A model generated the notes under the pieces. The model was not told the origin of the DNA. It ran no database searches and saw only the letters and a program-made list of their open reading frames with translations. Both the position numbers and the translations under genes were made by a program. From assembly GCA_910577645.1 (NCBI GenBank), contig CAJTOL010000038.1:1-28210 (forward strand): DNA of 28,210 nucleotides. Reading direction: 5' to 3'. The stretch is from an uncultured Lachnospiraceae bacterium. GTDB taxonomy: Bacteria > Bacillota > Clostridia > Lachnospirales > Lachnospiraceae. Positions 24,144-28,210 of the stretch are shown here, piece after piece (position 1 is the stretch's first letter; every line of letters begins with the position of its first letter).

Positions 24144-25547
24144 GTGGAACGGATAGAGAAGGATAGAAGGGACGCCAATAAAAGAAATAACAGGCTAAAA
24201 GGCAGTCCAGAAAAAGAAAGAACAGGAAAAGGCAGGGCTGAAAAAAGCAAGAGTGAAAATAGGGGAGAAAATAGACACGAAAACAGGAGCGAAAGCAGGA
24301 GAGAAAATAGGAGCGAAGGCAGGGGAGAAAACAGGCGCAAAAACAGGAGCGAAGGCAGGGGAGAAAACAGGTACGAAAGCAGGCCGGGCAGAAAAGAACA
24401 TCAGCTTCCCTGCCCGGTGGCAAAACGCTGCGGAAGCTGTCAGTACCTCCATTTAACTTATGATCAGCAGCTAAAAACCAAGGAGGACAAGCTTACCCTT
24501 CTTTTAAAAGACATCTGTCCCCTGAAAGGGATGTTGGGGATGGAAAATCCCTACCACTACCGCAACAAGGTTCACGCTGTATTTGGCTGTGACCGGAAGG
24601 GACGGCCGGTCTCCGGCATCTACGAAGCCGGAACCCACAATATTGTTGAGGCAAAGTCCTGTCTGATTGAGGACGAAAAAGCCGGTGAGATTATAGAGAC
24701 TATCCGGCAGTTGACGCCATCGTTTAAAATCCGCTATTATGATGAAGATACCGGCTACGGCCTGCTGCGCCATGTGCTGATTAAGAGAGGCTTTGCCACC
24801 GGCCAGATTATGGTAGTTTTAGTTACCGCTTCCCCGGTATTTCCCTCCAGAAATAATTTTGTCAAGGCCCTGCGTCAGCGCCACCCGGATATTACCACAG
24901 TGATCCAGAACATTAACGGGCGGGGGACCAGCATGGTGCTGGGGGAAAAAGAACAGATTCTCTATGGGCCCGGATATATTGAGGATGTGCTGTGCGGATA
25001 CACTTTCCGCATTTCTTCCAAATCCTTTTATCAGGTAAATCCGGCGCAGACAGAGATTCTTTATAAAAAAGCCCTGGAGCTGGCTGCTCTCACAAAAAAA
25101 GAAACGGTTATTGATGCCTACTGCGGTATTGGAACCATCGGAATTATTGCCAGCAGAAAGGCCGGGGAGGTGATAGGGGTGGAACGGAATCCTGACGCTG
25201 TCCGGGACGCCATCCAGAACGCCAAAAGAAACGGGGTGAAAAACATTCGCTTCTACTGCAACGACGCCGGAAAATTTATGTCAGAGATGGCTGCCGCCGG
25301 GAAAAAGGCCCATGTGGTTATCATGGATCCGCCAAGAAGCGGCAGTACCAAAGAATTCATGGACTCCATTGCCATCCTAGAGCCTGAGAAAGTAGTATAC
25401 ATTTCCTGCGGCCCCGAAACCCTGGCAAGGGATTTGAAATATCTGAGGACTTTGGGGTATGAGGCTAAGGAGGCGTGGGGGTGTGATATGTTTGGGTGGA
25501 CGGAGCACGTTGAGACGGTAGTATTGATGTCAAGGGTTGAGAAATAG
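24144..25547 (+). CDS. rlmD: 23S rRNA (uracil-C5)-methyltransferase, RlmD type, with a charged repeat extension
   Basis: A 467-residue protein starting at GTG, with GAGG 7 bases upstream. Residues 1-85 are a low-complexity Arg/Glu/Asn/Gly/Ser extension that replaces the usual N-terminal TRAM domain. Next come the [4Fe-4S] cysteines (Cys90, Cys96, Cys99 and a candidate Cys173), the AdoMet motif DAYCGIGTIG (325-333), DPPRSG (395-400) and the nucleophile Cys422 in ISCGPETLARD. It would methylate a uracil in 23S rRNA; tRNA (TrmA-like) targets are a less likely alternative. The extension may bind RNA. A start further in (for example near residue 88) is possible but has no ribosome site. Confidence 0.88.
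   Translation: MERIEKDRRDANKRNNRLKGSPEKERTGKGRAEKSKSENRGENRHENRSESRRENRSEGRGENRRKNRSEGRGENRYESRPGRKEHQLPCPVAKRCGSCQYLHLTYDQQLKTKEDKLTLLLKDICPLKGMLGMENPYHYRNKVHAVFGCDRKGRPVSGIYEAGTHNIVEAKSCLIEDEKAGEIIETIRQLTPSFKIRYYDEDTGYGLLRHVLIKRGFATGQIMVVLVTASPVFPSRNNFVKALRQRHPDITTVIQNINGRGTSMVLGEKEQILYGPGYIEDVLCGYTFRISSKSFYQVNPAQTEILYKKALELAALTKKETVIDAYCGIGTIGIIASRKAGEVIGVERNPDAVRDAIQNAKRNGVKNIRFYCNDAGKFMSEMAAAGKKAHVVIMDPPRSGSTKEFMDSIAILEPEKVVYISCGPETLARDLKYLRTLGYEAKEAWGCDMFGWTEHVETVVLMSRVEK
24286..24371 (+). repeat. Imperfect direct repeats coding the charged extension
   Basis: A unit beginning GGAGCGAAGGCAGGGGAGAA occurs at 24310 and again at 24346 (26 identical bases, period 36). A slightly changed copy begins at 24286. 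They encode NRSEGRGENR-like units and are likely length-variable. Confidence 0.85.
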
Positions 25548-25579
25548 AAGTACAAAAAAGTGTAGTAAACAAGGGGTTT

Positions 25580-25627
25580 CCGGGAGTTGGGAATTGCCGA
25601 CGGGTAGTTCCGACTCCCGGATTTTTT
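25580..25627 (+). terminator. Terminator after rlmD
   Basis: CCGGGAGT (25580-25587) pairs with ACTCCCGG (25613-25620), the inner GGAA/TTCC also pairs, and ATTTTTT follows. Confidence 0.85.
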
Positions 25628-25774
25628 GCGTTTAGTAGTTCTATGGAAACTGGTCTACGGCAAAAAATCGCGTGGGATTGAGTTGATAGGTTGGATATTG
25701 GGTAGGTTGTGGAGATAGGATTGTTATAGGATGGTTGAGTTGACAAGATGGACATTGTAAGACATTACTATAAA
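25628..25774. other. Non-coding spacer with a 72-base cytosine-free stretch
   Basis: No gene is supported here. Bases 25672-25743 contain no C on the plus strand and many short GG and GGG tracts with repeated GGTTG and GAGTTGA words. A TTGACA at 25740 lacks a -10 at usable spacing. Confidence 0.5.
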
Positions 25775-25815
25775 ATCGAAAACCGCAGACTCCATTCTAT
25801 GGGGCGACTGCGATT
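25775..25815 (-). terminator. Terminator of the reverse-strand XRE regulator
   Basis: Read on the reverse strand, CGCAG and CTGCG (plus-strand positions 25808-25812 and 25784-25788), with an inner CCAT/ATGG pair, form a stem followed by GTTTTCGATTTT, just after the regulator's stop. Confidence 0.6.
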
Positions 25816-25819
25816 TCCA

Positions 25820-26122
25820 TCATTTTATGATATCCATAAGGTCAAGCAAGATTTTTCTCTGCTCTGGGGTAAAGGTACTCCATTTTGAAAATAGCAGCCT
25901 CTGTTCCTGTAGCGTCTCATTGCCTTCAAAATCCTCAAAGAACTGAGACAGCGTAATGCCAAATGCTCTGCATACAGCTTCAAGGGTCGGTAAAGTTGGA
26001 GCATTGCTGCGGTTGAACATATTTGTAACTGTGGAATGGGAAAGACCGGCTTCCTTCGCCAGCCGGTAGTCTGTCCAGCCTCTCAATTCCATCAGGTCTT
26101 TGATTCGTTTCTGTACATCCAT
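25820..26122 (-). CDS. XRE-family helix-turn-helix regulator
   Basis: A 100-residue protein with a Cro/CI-type DNA-binding domain at residues 5-62: RIKDLMELRGWTDYRLAKEAGLSHSTVTNMFNR forms the first helices and the helix-turn-helix. TLEAVCRAFGITLSQFFED closes the domain. The C-terminal 35 residues are helical and may dimerise. AAGGAAAGGCGG precedes the start on the reverse strand. It is divergent from the small gene at 26282 and probably controls that intergenic region. Residents of mobile or accessory regions often look like this. Confidence 0.88.
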   Translation of the reverse strand: MDVQKRIKDLMELRGWTDYRLAKEAGLSHSTVTNMFNRSNAPTLPTLEAVCRAFGITLSQFFEDFEGNETLQEQRLLFSKWSTFTPEQRKILLDLMDIIK

Positions 26123-26211
26123 TTTGTAGTCCGCCTTTCCTTATGTCTATTTTAAGCCCTTGAGTGGTGCTATAATAGTCTTGATTGGTAGATAAACTAT
26201 ATCCTTTCACG

Positions 26212-26236
26212 GGCATAAAACCGTTTATATTATGCC
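26212..26236. promoter_or_regulatory. Inverted repeat in the divergent intergenic region
   Basis: GGCATAA (26212-26218) and TTATGCC (26230-26236) are exact inverted copies with an 11-base AT-rich spacer. They lie between the XRE regulator and the small gene at 26282, so they are a candidate operator. A TGC-TATAAT element (26168-26176) upstream is a candidate extended -10 promoter for the small gene. Confidence 0.4.
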
Positions 26237-26281
26237 TCAGATATGACATACTACTCGTATGGAACGAAAGGAGGCAGGCAT

Positions 26282-26533
26282 ATGCCGGAGTATAGAACGT
26301 TTTTTGAGAAGCTGGCGAGAGACAGGAATATTACAGTGGAAGAGATGAGGGCGATTATTTCAGCCCGCATAAAATCGGGGATGAATGACCCAGACCCAAT
26401 ACGACGGGCACAATGGGAGAAAATTCCCCACACAGGGGATATGCCTACACCGGAAGAGTGGTTAAGTTATGTGGTCAGAAAGCTGGAATCCGAGGGACTG
26501 TCTGAGCTGCTCCGCTGGTATCCCAATCTTTGA
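26282..26533 (+). CDS. Small Spo0A-C-like protein
   Basis: An 83-residue protein. ATG 26282 follows AAAGGAGG (26267-26274) with ideal spacing. The sequence, helical and with a SGMNDPDPIRRAQWEKIP segment followed by GDMPTPEEWLSYVV, recalls small clostridial proteins annotated as Spo0A C-terminal-like, which share a P-T-P-E-E-x-x-x-Y segment. It could bind DNA or modulate a regulator, but the match is from memory. It pairs divergently with the XRE regulator. Confidence 0.7.
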   Translation: MPEYRTFFEKLARDRNITVEEMRAIISARIKSGMNDPDPIRRAQWEKIPHTGDMPTPEEWLSYVVRKLESEGLSELLRWYPNL

Positions 26534-26722
26534 CTTTGTGTATTTACATGAAAATCAAAAGTCGAGCAAATTTTCTCTCTTTCTGCAATGAAAAAGGTGG
26601 AACGATATTCAACTTGACTGTGTGTGCAATGTACGGCAATATACTCATGGTCGAGGGGCATCTCAAACAACGCCGCACATCAAAAGGGCATTGTGTGAAA
26701 AGCCCAGCCGGAAATAACGTGG

Positions 26723-26776
26723 TATGATGTGAACATCATAGGGATGAGCTAAACGACATTTTGCTCATAGCTATGA
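26723..26776. promoter_or_regulatory. Two palindromes upstream of the AraC-type regulator
   Basis: TATGATG and CATCATA (26723-26740, 4-base centre) and the perfect palindrome TCATAGCTATGA (26765-26776) lie 25 to 78 bases before the regulator ATG. They are candidate binding sites for autoregulation. The first overlaps a TATGAT that could be a -10 element, but no good -35 is seen. Confidence 0.4.
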
Positions 26777-26800
26777 ACATTAATCATAGGAGGTGCTGTA

Positions 26801-27730
26801 ATGCACGCATGGGAAACAATCGAACAATCCTTGACTTTTATCGAGGAACACCTGGCTGAAGAAATTTCGACGGAGGAATTGGCAAACACCGTTGGCCTGT
26901 CCCCTTTTTATTTCCAGCGCTTGTTCAAGCGACTGGTGAATAAATCGGTGCAGGAATATGTGAAGCTCCGCCGTTTGGCAAAGGTGATCGAGAATCTGGG
27001 GGACTCCGAGCAGAGAATCCTTGACGTCGCCTTAGACTACGGCTTTTCCAGCCACGCAAACTTTACACGGGCTTTCAAGGAAACGTATGGGATCACTCCC
27101 GAAGACTATAGGAGGAATTCACCAATGCTTAACACATTTGAAAAGCCGGAGATTTCCATGAACTACGTTCTGGTTGACGAAGGGGTTCCGCTGGTAGCGG
27201 GAGATATCGTTTTGGAAATTCAGAGAAAATCGCTGGCGACCCCGGAGACCTACCTTGGTCTGGAGACCGAAGTTCGTATTTCTGAGCAGGTTCCGGCTGG
27301 CGAAAGCACCGGCGTGGATGCGCCGGGTCAGCTTTGGAAACGGTATCACACGGAGAAAGCCTCAATTTTGTCCGCCCTCGATACCAGCGTAGAAATGGGA
27401 ATGTCCCATACGGAAGATGCTACGCAAGGCCTTTTCGCCTATTTTGCAGGTGGCTTTGCTAAAAATGTACCGGGCCAGTTGCAGGACGGTTTCATAAAGA
27501 AAGAACTTCCCGCAGGCGAATACATCGTTTGCAAAATTGAAGCAGAAAAATTTGAGGATTTGGTGACGGTTGCTTTGGATCAGGCCAGCAAGTATCTTTT
27601 TGGCACATGGCTGTCGCACCATAACCTGGCCACGGAACCTTTCTCTGCGGAAAAGTATTACCGGGATGCAGAGGACATGGCATACATGGAAATTTGGGTC
27701 AAGCCTTTGCCGCTGGATAGTCGGGCCTAA
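26801..27730 (+). CDS. AraC-family regulator with a GyrI-like ligand domain
   Basis: A 309-residue protein. The N-terminal AraC DNA-binding domain (residues 1-105) has two helix-turn-helix units: ISTEELANTVGLSPFYFQRLF and ILDVALDYGFSSHANFTRAFKETYGITPEDYR. A short linker leads into a GyrI/SOUL-like effector domain (about 115-305), which typically binds small hydrophobic or cationic compounds, as in Rob and SbmC relatives. AGGAGGTG (26788-26795) precedes the ATG. The DUF3788 gene follows after 14 bases. The inducing ligand is unknown. Confidence 0.9.
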   Translation: MHAWETIEQSLTFIEEHLAEEISTEELANTVGLSPFYFQRLFKRLVNKSVQEYVKLRRLAKVIENLGDSEQRILDVALDYGFSSHANFTRAFKETYGITPEDYRRNSPMLNTFEKPEISMNYVLVDEGVPLVAGDIVLEIQRKSLATPETYLGLETEVRISEQVPAGESTGVDAPGQLWKRYHTEKASILSALDTSVEMGMSHTEDATQGLFAYFAGGFAKNVPGQLQDGFIKKELPAGEYIVCKIEAEKFEDLVTVALDQASKYLFGTWLSHHNLATEPFSAEKYYRDAEDMAYMEIWVKPLPLDSRA

Positions 27731-27744
27731 GGAGGGAAATTAGG

Positions 27745-28140
27745 ATGGATTGGAATATGCTCTATTCAAATGTAACGCCGCCAACGTGGGAGCAGGTCAC
27801 AGAATATATTTGTAGCCCGTTATGGGCGGACTTCAATGAGCGTATCCAGTCCGCCTACCAGATCAAGCCTTGCATGGAACACAGCCGTTGTTCCATGCAG
27901 GCTGGCTGGAATATTAAGTACAAAAAGAGCGGAAGATCCCTTTGTACGCTCTATCCAATGAAAGGCTATTTTATCGCCCTCGTGGTCATAGGAAGTCATG
28001 AACTTGCAGAGGCAGAGCTTCTCATGCCGCTATGCTCGAACTATGTACAAACGGTATTCAAAGCTACTAAAGCTGGAAATGGACAGAAATGGGTAATGCT
28101 GGATGTCAAGAACGAAAGGAATCTTTCCGAAGTTAGTTGA
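27745..28140 (+). CDS. DUF3788 family protein
   Basis: A 131-residue soluble protein that starts WNMLYSNVTPPTWEQVTEYI and contains the conserved-looking KKSGRSLCTLYPMKGYFIALVVIG strand pair. This fits DUF3788, a family of about 130 residues that often sits beside AraC/GyrI regulators in clostridia. The gene begins 14 bases after the AraC-type regulator with AAGGAGGG (27729-27736) upstream, so it is likely in the same transcript and may take part in sensing the same compound. Molecular function is unknown. Confidence 0.8.
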   Translation: MDWNMLYSNVTPPTWEQVTEYICSPLWADFNERIQSAYQIKPCMEHSRCSMQAGWNIKYKKSGRSLCTLYPMKGYFIALVVIGSHELAEAELLMPLCSNYVQTVFKATKAGNGQKWVMLDVKNERNLSEVS

Positions 28141-28168
28141 AATAAAGCTTTCATCAAATGGTAAAACA

Positions 28169-28177
28169 TGGTATAAT
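28169..28177 (+). promoter_or_regulatory. Extended -10 promoter at the window edge
   Basis: TGGTATAAT combines the TGn extension with a perfect TATAAT (28172-28177); the -35 region is poor. AGGAG at 28202-28206 could be the ribosome site of a gene starting beyond the window. Confidence 0.55.
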
Positions 28178-28210
28178 AAGCACAAATTTTAAAGCGTTTG
28201 CAGGAGTTGA

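Noticed and set aside
24004..24452. Long reverse-strand open frames opposite the rlmD repeats
   Set aside because: They arise from the low-complexity GA-rich repeats read backwards (runs of Phe, Leu, Ser, Cys) and have no ribosome site or family match.
25740..25774. Promoter TTGACA to TATAAA before the XRE terminator region
   Set aside because: The spacing is 23 bases and there is no plus-strand gene immediately downstream.

Overview
The window looks like chromosomal DNA of a gut anaerobe of the Lachnospiraceae (Clostridium cluster XIVa). The support is a DUF5688 protein, strong AGGAGG ribosome sites, xanthine dehydrogenase genes with a dedicated ABC transporter, ProX, RlmD and a manganese catalase typical of clostridia. 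This assignment is inferred from gene content; no rRNA or tRNA is present.

Positions 1 to about 9285 are the right-hand end of an integrated mobile element whose left end lies outside the window. It carries, in order, a DUF5688 protein, small ORFs, a beta-class DNA methyltransferase with a DHPW motif, a small serine resolvase overlapping it, an AT-rich reverse-strand gene of unknown function (2998-4302), a three-gene module ending in a HerA/TraG-like ATPase (4516-7268), several tiny ORFs tied to hairpins, and a large serine recombinase (7660-9270). The recombinase abuts a manganese catalase gene that lacks its N-terminal part, so the element very probably integrated into that gene.

Positions 9904-18614 appear to be one eight-gene operon behind a near-consensus promoter: an NCS2 xanthine/urate permease, a lipoprotein-FecCD permease-ATPase ABC transporter, the FAD, 2Fe-2S and molybdopterin subunits of a xanthine dehydrogenase-type hydroxylase, and a MocA-like cofactor nucleotidyltransferase. 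Most internal junctions overlap. Together they would import purines, probably import molybdate, and assemble and run the enzyme.

Positions 18667-25547 hold mostly housekeeping genes: a secreted His/Cys-rich small protein, a Cof-type HAD phosphatase, a dihydrolipoamide dehydrogenase, a three-domain M24 aminopeptidase P, a reverse-strand prolyl-tRNA editing protein and an RlmD-type rRNA methyltransferase with a repetitive charged N-terminal extension.

Positions 25548-28210 are regulatory and accessory: an XRE-family regulator divergent from a small Spo0A-C-like protein, then an AraC/GyrI-type regulator in tandem with a DUF3788 protein.

The most interesting signals are the element's insertion in the catalase gene; tiny ORFs that read through intrinsic-terminator-like hairpins and stop at the ribosome site of the next element gene (before the methyltransferase and before the recombinase); the uncharacterised three-gene ATPase module; the isolated AT-rich reverse gene; and the purine/molybdenum operon.
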